A stretch of 64,000 bases of DNA from Gordionus sp. m RMFG-2023 (Eukaryota; Nematomorpha; Gordioida; Chordodea; Parachordodidae): assembly GCF_954871325.1 (NCBI RefSeq), contig NC_088776.1:24848508-24912507 (forward strand), given 5' to 3'. The notes under the pieces were generated by a model that was not told the origin of the DNA, searched no databases, and saw nothing but the letters and a program-made list of their open reading frames with translations. Positions 33,901-47,600 of this stretch are shown here, in pieces (position 1 is the first letter of the stretch; each line of letters opens with the position of its first letter). A program made the position numbers and the translations under genes.

Positions 33901-36900
33901 ATTTCAGGTTATTTACGGCAAACTACGAACAAGGAAATCACAACATCATCTTCAAAATCGAAACCACCTTGAGCAAAGAAAAGAGAACTTCTTCACCATC
34001 GCTACCAACAACAGTAAATTCTATTTTATAATTTCAATTTACACGTTTTTTTTCAGGTTATTTACTGCAAACTACGAGCAAGGAAATTACAACATCATCT
34101 TCAAAAACGAAACCAACTTGAGCAAAGAAAAGAGAACTTCTTCACCATCGCTAAACCATCTTCCTCACCAACAACAGTATATTCTATTTAATTTCAATTT
34201 ACATGTTTTATTTCAGGTTATTTACGGCAAACTACGAGCAAGGAAATCACAACATCATCTTCAAAAACGAAACCACCTTGAGCAAAGAAAAGAGAACTTC
34301 TTCACCATCGCTAAACCATCTTCCTCACCAACAACAGTATATTCTATTTTATAATTTCAATTTACACGTTTTATTTCAGGTTATTTACGGCAAACTACGA
34401 ACAAGGAAATCACAACATCATCTTCAAAAACGAAACCACCTTGAGCAAAGAAAAGAGAACTTCTTCACCATCGCTAAACCATCTTCCTCACCAACAACAG
34501 TATATTCTATTTTATAATTTCAATTTACACGTTTTATTTCAGGTTATTTACGGCAAACTACGAACAAGGAAATCACAACATAATCTTCAAAAACGAAACC
34601 ACCTTGAGCAAAGAAAAGAGAACTTCTTCACCATCGCTACCAACAACAGTAAATTCTATTTTATAATTTCAATTTACACGTTTTATTTCAGGTTATTTAC
34701 GGCAAACTAGCAAGGAAATCACAACATCATCTTCAAAAACGAAACCACCTTGAGCAAAGAAAAGAGAACTTCTTCACCATCGCTAAACCATCTTCCTCAA
34801 CAACAACAGTATATTCTATTTTATAATTTCAATTTACACGTTTTATTTCAGGTTATTTACGGCAAACTACGAACAAGGAAATCACAACATCATCTTCAAA
34901 ATCGAAACCACCTTGAGCAAAGAAAAGAGAACTTCTTCACCATCGCTACCAACAACAGTAAATTCTATTTTATAATTTCAATTTACACGTTTTTTTTCAG
35001 GTTATTTACGGCAAACTACGAGCAAGGAAATTACAACATCATCTTCAAAAACGAAACCAACTTGAGCAAAGAAAAGAGAACTTCTTCACCATCGCTAAAC
35101 CATCTTCCTCACCAACAACAGTATATTCTATTTAATTTCAATTTACATGTTTTATTTCGTTATTTACGGCAAACTACGAGCAAGGAAATCACAACATCAT
35201 CTTCAAAAACGAAACCACCTTGAGCAAAGAAAAGAGAACTTCTTCACCATCGCTAAACCATCTTCCTCACCAACAACAGTATATTCTATTTTATAATTTC
35301 AATTTACACGTTTTATTTCAGGTTATTTACGGCAAACTACGAACAAGGAAATCACAACATCATCTTCAAAAACGAAACCACCTTGAGTAAAGAAAAGAGA
35401 ACTTCTTCACCATCGCTAAACAATCTTCCTCACCAACAACAGTATATTCTATTTTATAATTTCAATTTACACGTTTTATTTCAGGTTATTTACGGCAAAC
35501 TACGAGCAAGGAAATTACAACATCATCTTCAAAAACGAAACCACCTTGAGCAAAGAAAAGAGAACTTCTTCACCATCGCTACCAACAACAGTAAATTCTA
35601 TTTTATAATTTCAATTTACACGTTTTTTTTCAGGTTATTTACGGCAAACTACGAGCAAGGAAATTACAACATCATCTTCAAAAACGAAACCAACTTGAGC
35701 AAAGAAAAGAGAACTTCTTCACCATAGCTAAACCATCTTCCTCACCAACAACAGTATATTCTATTTTATAATTTCAATTTACACGTTTTATTTCAGGTTA
35801 TTTACGGCAAACTACGAACAAGGAAATCACAACATCATCTTCAAAAACGAAACCACCTTGAGCAAAGAAAAGAGAACTTCTTCACCATCGCTAAACCATC
35901 TTCCTCACCAACAACAGTATATTCTATTTTATAATTTCAATTTACACGTTTTATTTCAGGTTATTTACGGCAAACTACGAACAAGGAATTCACAACATCA
36001 TCTTCAAAAACGAAACCACCTTGAGCAAAGAAAAGAGAACTTCTTCACCATCGCTACCAACAACAGTAAATTCTATTTTATAATTTAAATTTACACGTTT
36101 TTTTTCAGGTTATTTACGGCAAACTACGAACAAGGAAATCACAACATAATCTTCAAAAACGAAACCACCTTGAGCAAAGAAAAGAGAACTTCTTCACCAT
36201 TGCTACCAACAACAGTAAATTCTATTTTATAATTTCAATTTACACGTTTTATTTCAGGTTATTTACGGCAAACTACGAGCAAGGAAATCACAACATCATC
36301 TTCAAAAACGAAACCACCTTGAGCAAAGAAAAGAGAACTTCTTCACCATCGCTAAACCATCTTCCTCACCAACAACAGTATATTCTAATTTATAATTTCA
36401 ATTTACACGTTTTATTTCAGGTTATTTACGGCAAACTACGAACAAGGAAATCACAACATCATCTTCAAAATCAAAACCACTTTGAGCAAAGAAAAGAGAA
36501 CTTCTTCACCATCGCTACCAACAACAGTAAATTCTATTTTATAATTTCAATTTACACGTTTTTTTTCAGGTTATTTACGGCAAACTACGAGCAAGGAAAT
36601 TACAACATCATCTTCAAAAACGAAACCAACTTGAGCAAAGAAAAGAGAACTTCTTCACCATCGCTAAACCATCTTCCTCACCAACAACAGTATATTCTAT
36701 TTAATTTCAATTTACATGTTTTATTTCAGGTTATTTACGGCAAACTACGAGCAAGGAAATCACAACATCATCTTCAAAAACGAAACCACCTTGAGCAAAG
36801 AAAAGAGAACTTCTTCACCATCGCTAAACCATCTTCCTCACCAACAACAGTATATTCTATTTTATAATTTCAATTTACACGTTTTATTTCAGGTTATTTA

Positions 36901-36970
36901 CGGCAAACTACGAACAAGGAAATCACAACATCATCTTCAAAAACGAAACCACCTTGAGTAAAGAAAAGAG
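24949..36970 (+). repeat. 6179-bp higher-order repeat, nearly two copies
   Basis: Variant monomers recur in the same order at an offset of exactly 6179 bp (for example 24968/31147, 26533/32712, 28571/34750, 30537/36716). The second copy starts at 31128 in a truncated-monomer junction, CTAAACCACTTCAAAAAC. The match ends near 30790/36970. Very few differences were noticed. Confidence 0.9.
25027..25069 (+). other. example of the 43-bp intron-like segment
   Basis: It starts GTATATTC at the end of ...CAACAACA and ends TTTTATTTCAG before GTTATTTACGGC. The next two are 25176-25218 (43 bp), leaving a 106-nt segment before it, and the one starting at 25339 (40 bp), leaving 120 nt before it. Whether any is ever spliced is unknown. 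Confidence 0.45.
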
Positions 36971-37596
36971 AACTTCTTCACCATCGCTAAACCATCTTCC
37001 TCACCAACAACAGTATATTCTATTTTATAATTTCAATTTACACGTTTTATTTCAGGTTATTTACGGCAAACTACGAACAAGGAAATCACAACATCATCTT
37101 CAAAAAAACCATCTTGAGCAAAGAAAAGAGAACTTCTTCACCATCGCTAAACCATCTTCCTCACCAACAACAGTATATTCTATTTAATTTCAATTTACAC
37201 ATTTTATTTCAGGTTATTTACGGCAAACTACGAGCAAGGAAATTACAACATCATCTTCAAAAACGAAACCAACTTGAGCAAAGAAAAGAGAACTTCTTCA
37301 CCATCGCTAAACCATCTTCCTCACCAACAACAGTATATTCTATTTAATTTCAATTTACATGTTTTATTTCAGGTTATTTACGGCAAACTACGAGCAAGGA
37401 AATCACAACATCATCTTCAAAAACGAAACCACCTTGAGCAAAGAAAAGAGAACTTCTTCACGATCGCTAAACCATCTTCCTCACCAACAACAGTATATTC
37501 TATTTTATAATTTCAATTTACACGTTTTATTTCAGGTTATTTACAGCAAACTACGAACAAGGAAATCACAACATCATCTTCAAAAACGAAACCACC

Positions 37597-40500
37597 TTGA
37601 GTAAAGAAAAGAGAACTTCTTCACCATCGATAAACAATCTTCCTTACCAACAACAGTATATTCTATTTTATAATTTCAATTTACACGTTTTATTTCAGGT
37701 TATTTACGGCAAACTACGAACAAGGAAATCACAACATCATCTTCAAAAACGAAACCACCTTGAGCAAAGAAAAGAGAACTTCTTCACCATCGCTACCAAC
37801 AACAGTAAATTCTATTTTATAATTTCAATTTACACGTTTTTTTTCAGGTTATTTACGGCAAACTACGAGCAAGGAAATTACAACAACATCTTCAAAAATG
37901 AAACCAACTTGAGCAAAGAAAAAAGAACTTCTTCACCATCGCTAAACCATCTTCCTCACCAACAACAGTATATTCTATTTAATTTCAATTTACACGTTTT
38001 ATTTCAGGTTATTTACGGCAAACTACGAACAAGGAAATCACAACATCATCTTCAAAAACGAAACCACCTTGAGCAAAGAAAAGAGAACTTCTTCACCATC
38101 GCTACCAACAACAGTAAATTCTATTTTATAATTTCAATTTACACGTTTTTTTTCAGGTTATTTACGGCTAACTACGAGCAAGGAAATTACAACATCATCT
38201 TCAAAAACGAAACCAACTTGAGCAAAGAAAAAAGAACTTCTTCACCATCGCTAAACCATCTTCCTCACCAACAATAGTATATTCTATTTAATTTCAATTT
38301 ACACGTTTTACTTCAGGTTATTTACGGCAAACTACGAGCAAGGAAATCACAACATCATTTTCAAAAACGAAACCACCTTGAGCAAAGAAAAGAGAACTTC
38401 TTCACCATCGCTAAACCATCTTCCTCACCAACAACAGTATATTCTATTTAATTTCAATTTACATGTTTTATTTCAGGTTATTTACGGCAAACTACGAGCA
38501 AGGAAATCACAACATCATCTTCAAAAACGAAACCACCTTGAGCAAAGAAAAGAGAACTTCTTCACCATCGCTAAACCATCTTCCTCACCAACAACAGTAT
38601 ATTCTATTTTATAATTTCAATTTACACGTTTTATTTCAGGTTATTTACGGCAAACTACGAACAAGGAAATCACAACATCATCTTCAAAAACGAAACCACC
38701 TTGAGTAAAGAAAAGAGAACTTCTTCACCATCGATAAACAATCTTCCTCACCAACAACAGTATATTCTATTTTATAATTTCAATTTACACGTTTTATTTC
38801 AGGTTATTTACGGCAAACTACGAACAAGGAAATCACAACATCATCTTCAAAAACGAAACCACCTTGAGCAAAGAAAAGAGAACTTCTTCACCATCGCTAC
38901 CAACAACAGTAAATTCTATTTTATAATTTCAATTTACACGTTTTTTTTCAGGTTATTTACGGCAAACTACGAGCAAGGAAATTACAACAACATCTTCAAA
39001 AATGAAACCAACTTGAGCAAAGAAAAAAGAACTTCTTCACCATCGCTAAACCATCTTCCTCACCAACAACAGTATATTCTATTTAATTTCAATTTACACG
39101 TTTTATTTCAGGTTATTTACGGCAAACTACGAACAAGGAAATCACAACATCATCTTCAAAAACGAAACCACCTTGAGCAAAGAAAAGAGAACTTCTTCAC
39201 CATCGCTACCAACAACAGTAAATTATATTTTATAATTTCAATTTACACGTTTTTTTTCAGGTTATTTACGGCTAACTACGAGCAAGGAAATTACAACATC
39301 ATCTTCAAAAACGAAACCAACTTGAGCAAAGAAAAAAGAACTTCTTCACCATCGCTAAACCATCTTCCTCACCAACAACAGTATATTCTATTTAATTTCA
39401 ATTTACACGTTTTATTTCAGGTTATTTACGGCAAACTACGAGCTAGGAAATCACAACATCATTTTCAAAAACGAAACCACCTTGAGCAAAGAAAAGAGAA
39501 CTTCTTCACCATCGCTAAACCATCTTCCTCACCAACAACAGTATATTCTATTTAATTTCAATTTACACATTTTATTTCAGGTTATTTACGGCAAACTACG
39601 AGCAAGGAAATCACAACATCATCTTCAAAAACGAAACCACCTTGAGCAAAGAAAAGAGAACTTCTTCACCATCGCTAAACCATCTTCCTCACCAATAACA
39701 GTATATTCTATTTTATAATTTCAATTTACACGTTTTATTTCAGGTTATTTACGGCAAACTACGAACAAGGAAATCACAACATCATCTTCAAAAACGAAAC
39801 CACCTTGAGCAAAGAAAAGAGAACTTCTTCACCATCGCTACCAACAACAGTAAATTCTATTTTATAATTTCAATTTACACGTTTTATTTAAGGTTATTTA
39901 CGGCAAACTACGAGCAAGGAAATTACAACAACATCTTCAAAAATGAAACCAACTTGAGCAAAGTAAAAAGAACTTCTTCACCATCGCTAAACCATCTTCC
40001 TCACCAACAACAGTATATTCTATTTAATTTCAATTTACACGTTTTATTTCAGGTTATTTACGGCAAACTACGAACAAGGAAATCACAACATCATCTTCAA
40101 AAACGAAACCACCTTGAGCAAAGAAAAGAGAACTTCTTCACCATCGCTAAACCATCTTCCTCACCAACAACAGTATATTCTATTTTATAATTTCAATTTA
40201 CACGTTTTATTTCAGGTTATTTACGGCAAACTACGAACAAGGAAATCACAACATCATCTTCAAAAACGAAACCACCTTGAGTAAAGAAAAGAGAACTTCT
40301 TCACCATCGATAAACAATCTTCCTCACCAACAACAGTATATTCTATTTTATAATTTCAATTTACACGTTTTATTTCAGGTTATTTACGGCAAACTACGAA
40401 CAAGGAAATCACAACATCATCTTCAAAAACGAAACCACCTTGAGCAAAGAAAAGAGAACTTCTTCACCATCGCTACCAACAACAGTAAATTCTATTTTAT

Positions 40501-43190
40501 AATTTAAATTTACACGTTTTTTTTCAGGTTATTTACGGCAAACTACGAGCAAGGAAATTACAACAACATCTTCAAAAATGAAACCAACTTGAGCAAAGAA
40601 AAAAGAACTTCTTCACCATCGCTAAACCATCTTCCTCACCAACAACAGTATATTCTATTTAATTTCAATTTACACGTTTTATTTCAGGTTATTTACGGCA
40701 AACTACGAACAAGGAAATCACAACATCATCTTCAAAAACGAAACCACCTTGAGCAAAGAAAAGAGAACTTCTTCACCATCGCTACCAACAACAGTAAATT
40801 ATATTTTATAATTTCAATTTACACGTTTTTTTTCAGGTTATTTACGGCTAACTACGAGCAAGGAAATTACAACATCATCTTCAAAAACGAAACCAACTTG
40901 AGCAAAGAAAAAAGAACTTCTTCACCATCGCTAAACCATCTTCCTCACCAACAATAGTATATTCTATTTAATTTCAATTTACACGTTTTACTTCAGGTTA
41001 TTTACGGCAAACTACGAGCAAGGAAATCACAACATCATTTTCAAAAACGAAACCACCTTGAGCAAAGAAAAGAGAACTTCTTCACCATCGCTAAACCATC
41101 TTCCTCACCAACAACAGTATATTCTATTTAATTTCAATTTACATGTTTTATTTCAGGTTATTTACGGCAAACTACGAGCAAGGAAATCACAACATCATCT
41201 TCAAAAACGAAACCACCTTGAGCAAAGAAAAGAGAACTTCTTCACCATCGCTAAACCATCTTCCTCACCAACAACAGTATATTCTATTTTATAATTTCAA
41301 TTTACACGTTTTATTTCAGGTTATTTACGGCAAACTACGAACAAGGAAATCACAACATCATCTTCAAAAACGAAACCACCTTGAGTAAAGAAAAGAGAAC
41401 TTCTTCACCATCGATAAACAATCTTCCTCACCAACAACAGTATATTCTATTTTATAATTTCAATTTACACGTTTTATTTCAGGTTATTTACGGCAAACTA
41501 CGAACAAGGAAATCACAACATCATCTTCAAAAACGAAACCACCTTGAGCAAAGAAAAGAGAACTTCTTCACCATCGCTACCAACAACAGTAAATTCTATT
41601 TTATAATTTCAATTTACACGTTTTTTTTCAGGTTATTTACGGCAAACTACGAGCAAGGAAATTACAACAACATCTTCAAAAATGAAACCAACTTGAGCAA
41701 AGAAAAAAGAACTTCTTCACCATCGCTAAACCATCTTCCTCACCAACAACAGTATATTCTATTTAATTTCAATTTACACGTTTTATTTCAGGTTATTTAC
41801 GGCAAACTACGAACAAGGAAATCACAACATCATCTTCAAAAACGAAACCACCTTGAGCAAAGAAAAGAGAACTTCTTCACCATCGCTACCAACAACAGTA
41901 AATTATATTTTATAATTTCAATTTACACGTTTTTTTTCAGGTTATTTACGGCTAACTACGAGCAAGGAAATTACAACATCATCTTCAAAAACGAAACCAA
42001 CTTGAGCAAAGAAAAAAGAACTTCTTCACCATCGCTAAACCATCTTCCTCACCAACAACAGTATATTCTATTTAATTTCAATTTACACGTTTTATTTCAG
42101 GTTATTTACGGCAAACTACGAGCTAGGAAATCACAACATCATTTTCAAAAACGAAACCACCTTGAGCAAAGAAAAGAGAACTTCTTCACCATCGCTAAAC
42201 CATCTTCCTCACCAACAACAGTATATTCTATTTAATTTCAATTTACACATTTTATTTCAGGTTATTTACGGCAAACTACGAGCAAGGAAATCACAACATC
42301 ATCTTCAAAAACGAAACCACCTTGAGCAAAGAAAAGAGAACTTCTTCACCATCGCTAAACCATCTTCCTCACCAATAACAGTATATTCTATTTTATAATT
42401 TCAATTTACACGTTTTATTTCAGGTTATTTACGGCAAACTACGAACAAGGAAATCACAACATCATCTTCAAAAACGAAACCACCTTGAGCAAAGAAAAGA
42501 GAACTTCTTCACCATCGCTACCAACAACAGTAAATTCTATTTTATAATTTCAATTTACACGTTTTTTTTAAGGTTATTTACGGCAAACTACGAGCAAGGA
42601 AATTACAACAACATCTTCAAAAATGAAACCAACTTGAGCAAAGTAAAAAGAACTTCTTCACCATCGCTAAACCATCTTCCTCACCAACAACAGTATATTC
42701 TATTTAATTTCAATTTACACGTTTTATTTCAGGTTATTTACGGCAAACTACGAACAAGGAAATCACAACATCATCTTCAAAAACGAAACCACCTTGAGCA
42801 AAGAAAAGAGAACTTCTTCACCATCGCTAAACCATCTTCCTCACCAACAACAGTATATTCTATTTTATAATTTCAATTTACACGTTTTATTTCAGGTTAT
42901 TTACGGCAAACTACGAACAAGGAAATCACAACATCATCTTCAAAAACGAAACCACCTTGAGTAAAGAAAAGAGAACTTCTTCACCATCGATAAACAATCT
43001 TCCTCACCAACAACAGTATATTCTATTTTATAATTTCAATTTACACGTTTTATTTCAGGTTATTTACGGCAAACTACGAACAAGGAAATCACAACATCAT
43101 CTTCAAAAACGAAACCACCTTGAGCAAAGAAAAGAGAACTTCTTCACCATCGCTACCAACAACAGTAAATTCTATTTTATAATTTAAATT
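37597..43190 (+). repeat. 2680-bp higher-order repeat
   Basis: Monomer variants recur at an offset of 2680 bp: 38378/41058, 38701/41381, 39482/42162, 39954/42634, and 37597/40277/42957. Rare markers such as CAACAATAGT and an AAGTAAAAAG variant repeat at the same offset. Confidence 0.88.
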
Positions 43191-44695
43191 TACACGTTTT
43201 TTTTCAGGTTATTTACGGCAAACTACGAACAAGGAAATCACAACATAATCTTCAAAAACGAAACCACCTTGAGCAAAGAAAAGAGAACTTCTTCACCATC
43301 GCTACCAACAACAGTAAATTCTATTTTATAATTTCAATTTACACGTTTTATTTCAGGTTATTTACGGCAAACTACGAGCAAGGAAATCACAACATCATCT
43401 TCAAAAACGAAACCACCTTGAGCAAAGAAAAGAGAACTTCTTCACCATCGCTAAACCATCTTCCTCACCAACAACAGTATATTCTATTTTATAATTTCAA
43501 TTTACACGTTTTATTTCAGGTTATTTACGGCAAACTACGAACAAGGAAATCACAACATCATCTTCAAAATCAAAACCACCTTGAGCAAAGAAAAGAGAAC
43601 TTCTTCACCATCGCTACCAACAACAGTAAATTCTATTTTATAATTTCAATTTACACGTTTTTTTTCAGGTTATTTACGGCAAACTACGAGCAAGGAAATT
43701 ACAACATCATCTTCAAAAACGAAACCAACTTGAGCAAAGAAAAGAGAACTTCTTCACCATCGCTAAACCATCTTCCTCACCAACAACAGTATATTCTATT
43801 TAATTTCAATTTACATGTTTTATTTCAGGTTATTTACGGCAAACTACGAGCAAGGAAATCACAACATCATCTTCAAAAACGAAACCACCTTGAGCAAAGA
43901 AAAGAGAACTTCTTCACCATCGCTAAACCATCTTCCTCACCAACAACAGTATATTCTATTTTATAATTTCAATTTACACGTTTTATTTCAGGTTATTTAC
44001 GGCAAACTACGAACAAGGAAATCACAACATCATCTTCAAAAACGAAACCACCTTGAGTAAAGAAAAGAGAACTTCTTCACCATCGCTAAACCATCTTCCT
44101 CACCAACAACAGTATATTCTATTTTATAATTTCAATTTACACGTTTTATTTCAGGTTATTTACGGCAAACTACGAACAAGGAAATCACAACATCATCTTC
44201 AAAAAAACCACCTTGAGCAAAGAAAAGAGAACTTCTTCACCATCGCTAAACCATCTTCCTCACCAACAACAGTATATTCTATTTAATTTCAATTTACACA
44301 TTTTATTTCACGTTATTTACGGCAAACTACGAGCAAGGAAATTACAACATCATCTTCAAAAACGAAACCAACTTGAGCAAAGAAAAGAGAACTTCTTCAC
44401 CATCGCTAAACCATCTTCCTCACCAACAACAGTATATTCTATTTAATTTCAATTTACATGTTTTATTTCAGGTTATTTACGGCAAACTACGAGCAAGGAA
44501 ATCACAACATCATCTTCAAAAACGAAACCACCTTGAGCAAAGAAAAGAGAACTTCTTCACCATCGCTAAACCATCTTCCTCACCAACAACAGTATATTCT
44601 ATTTTATAATTTCAATTTACACGTTTTATTTCAGGTTATTTACAGCAAACTACGAACAAGGAAATCACAACATCATCTTCAAAAACGAAACCACC

Positions 44696-47600
44696 TTGAG
44701 TAAAGAAAAGAGAACTTCTTCACCATCGATAAACAATCTTCCTTACCAACAACAGTATATTCTATTTTATAATTTAAATTTACACGTTTTTTTTCAGGTT
44801 ATTTACGGCAAACTACGAACAAGGAAATCACAACATAATCTTCAAAAACGAAACCACCTTGAGCAAAGAAAAGAGAACTTCTTCACCATCGCTACCAACA
44901 ACAGTAAATTCTATTTTATAATTTCAATTTACACGTTTTATTTCAGGTTATTTACGGCAAACTACGAGCAAGGAAATCACAACATCATCTTCAAAAACGA
45001 AACCACCTTGAGCAAAGAAAAGAGAACTTCTTCACCATCGCTAAAGCATCTTCCTCACCAACAACAGTATATTCTAATTTATAATTTCAATTTACACGTT
45101 TTATTTCAGGTTATTTACGGCAAACTACGAACAAGGAAATCACAACATCATCTTCAAAATCAAAACCACCTTGAGCAAAGAAAAGAGAACTTCTTCACCA
45201 TCGCTACCAACAACAGTAAATTCTATTTTATAATTTCAATTTACACGTTTTTTTTCAGGTTATTTACGGCAAACTACGAGCAAGGAAATTACAACATCAT
45301 CTTCAAAAACGAAACCAACTTGAGCAAAGAAAAGAGAACTTCTTCACCATCGCTAAACCATCTTCCTCACCAACATCAGTATATTCTATTTAATTTCAAT
45401 TTACATGTTTTATTTCAGGTTATTTACGGCAAACTACGAGCAAGGAAATCACAACATCATCTTCAAAAACGAAACCACCTTGAGCAAAGAAAAGAGAACT
45501 TCTTCACCATCGCTAAACCATCTTCCTCACCAACAACAGTATATTCTATTTTATAATTTCAATTTACACGTTTTATTTCAGGTTATTTACGGCAAACTAC
45601 GAACAAGGAAATCACAACATCATCTTCAAAAACGAAACCACCTTGAGCAAAGAAAAGAGAACTTCTTCACCATCGCTACCAACAACAGTAAATTATATTT
45701 TATAATTTCAATTTACACGTTTTATTTCAGGTTATTTACGGCAAACTACGAACAAGGAAATCACAACATCATCTTCAAAAAAACCACCTTGAGCAAAGAA
45801 AAGAGAACTTCTTCACCATCGCTAAACCATCTTCCTCACCAACAACAGTATATTCTATTTAATTTCAATTTACACATTTTATTTCACGTTATTTACGGCA
45901 AACTACGAGCAAGGAAATTACAACATCATCTTCAAAAACGAAACCAACTTGAGCAAAGAAAAGAGAACTTCTTCACCATCGCTAAACCATCTTCCTCACC
46001 AACAACAGTATATTCTATTTAATTTCAATTTACATGTTTTATTTCAGGTTATTTACGGCAAACTACGAGCAAGGAAATCACAACATCATCTTCAAAAACG
46101 AAACCACCTTGAGCAAAGAAAAGAGAACTTCTTCACCATCGCTAAACCATCTTCCTCACCAACAACAGTATATTCTATTTTATAATTTCAATTTACACGT
46201 TTTATTTCAGGTTATTTACAGCAAACTACGAACAAGGAAATCACAACATCATCTTCAAAAACGAAACCACCTTGAGTAAAGAAAAGAGAACTTCTTCACC
46301 ATCGATAAACAATCTTCCTTACCAACAACAGTATATTCTATTTTATAATTTAAATTTACACGTTTTTTTTCAGGTTATTTACGGCAAACTACGAACAAGG
46401 AAATCACAACATAATCTTCAAAAACGAAACCACCTTGAGCAAAGAAAAGAGAACTTCTTCACCATCGCTACCAACAACAGTAAATTCTATTTTATAATTT
46501 CAATTTACACGTTTTATTTCAGGTTATTTACGGCAAACTACGAGCAAGGAAATCACAACATCATCTTCAAAAACGAAACCACCTTGAGCAAAGAAAAGAG
46601 AACTTCTTCACCATCGCTAAAGCATCTTCCTCACCAACAACAGTATATTCTAATTTATAATTTCAATTTACACGTTTTATTTCAGGTTATTTACGGCAAA
46701 CTACGAACAAGGAAATCACAACATCATCTTCAAAATCAAAACCACCTTGAGCAAAGAAAAGAGAACTTCTTCACCATCGCTACCAACAACAGTAAATTCT
46801 ATTTTATAATTTCAATTTACACGTTTTTTTTCAGGTTATTTACGGCAAACTACGAGCAAGGAAATTACAACATCATCTTCAAAAACGAAACCAACTTGAG
46901 CAAAGAAAAGAGAACTTCTTCACCATCGCTAAACCATCTTCCTCACCAACATCAGTATATTCTATTTAATTTCAATTTACATGTTTTATTTCAGGTTATT
47001 TACGGCAAACTACGAGCAAGGAAATCACAACATCATCTTCAAAAACGAAACCACCTTGAGCAAAGAAAAGAGAACTTCTTCACCATCGCTAAACCATCTT
47101 CCTCACCAACAACAGTATATTCTATTTTATAATTTCAATTTACACGTTTTATTTCAGGTTATTTACGGCAAACTACGAACAAGGAAATCACAACATCATC
47201 TTCAAAAACGAAACCACCTTGAGCAAAGAAAAGAGAACTTCTTCACCATCGCTACCAACAACAGTAAATTATATTTTATAATTTCAATTTACACGTTTTA
47301 TTTCAGGTTATTTACGGCAAACTACGAACAAGGAAATCACAACATCATCTTCAAAAAAACCACCTTGAGCAAAGAAAAGAGAACTTCTTCACCATCGCTA
47401 AACCATCTTCCTCACCAACAACAGTATATTCTATTTAATTTCAATTTACACATTTTATTTCAGGTTATTTACGGCAAACTACGAGCAAGGAAATTACAAC
47501 ATCATCTTCAAAAACGAAACCAACTTGAGCAAAGAAAAGAGAACTTCTTCACCATCGCTAAACCATCTTCCTCACCAACAACAGTATATTCTATTTAATT
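44696..47600 (+). repeat. 1576-bp higher-order repeat, two copies
   Basis: Positions 44696/46272, 45405/46981 and 45949/47525 carry the same variants, including the rare CTAAAGCATC and CAACATCAG changes. Confidence 0.88.
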
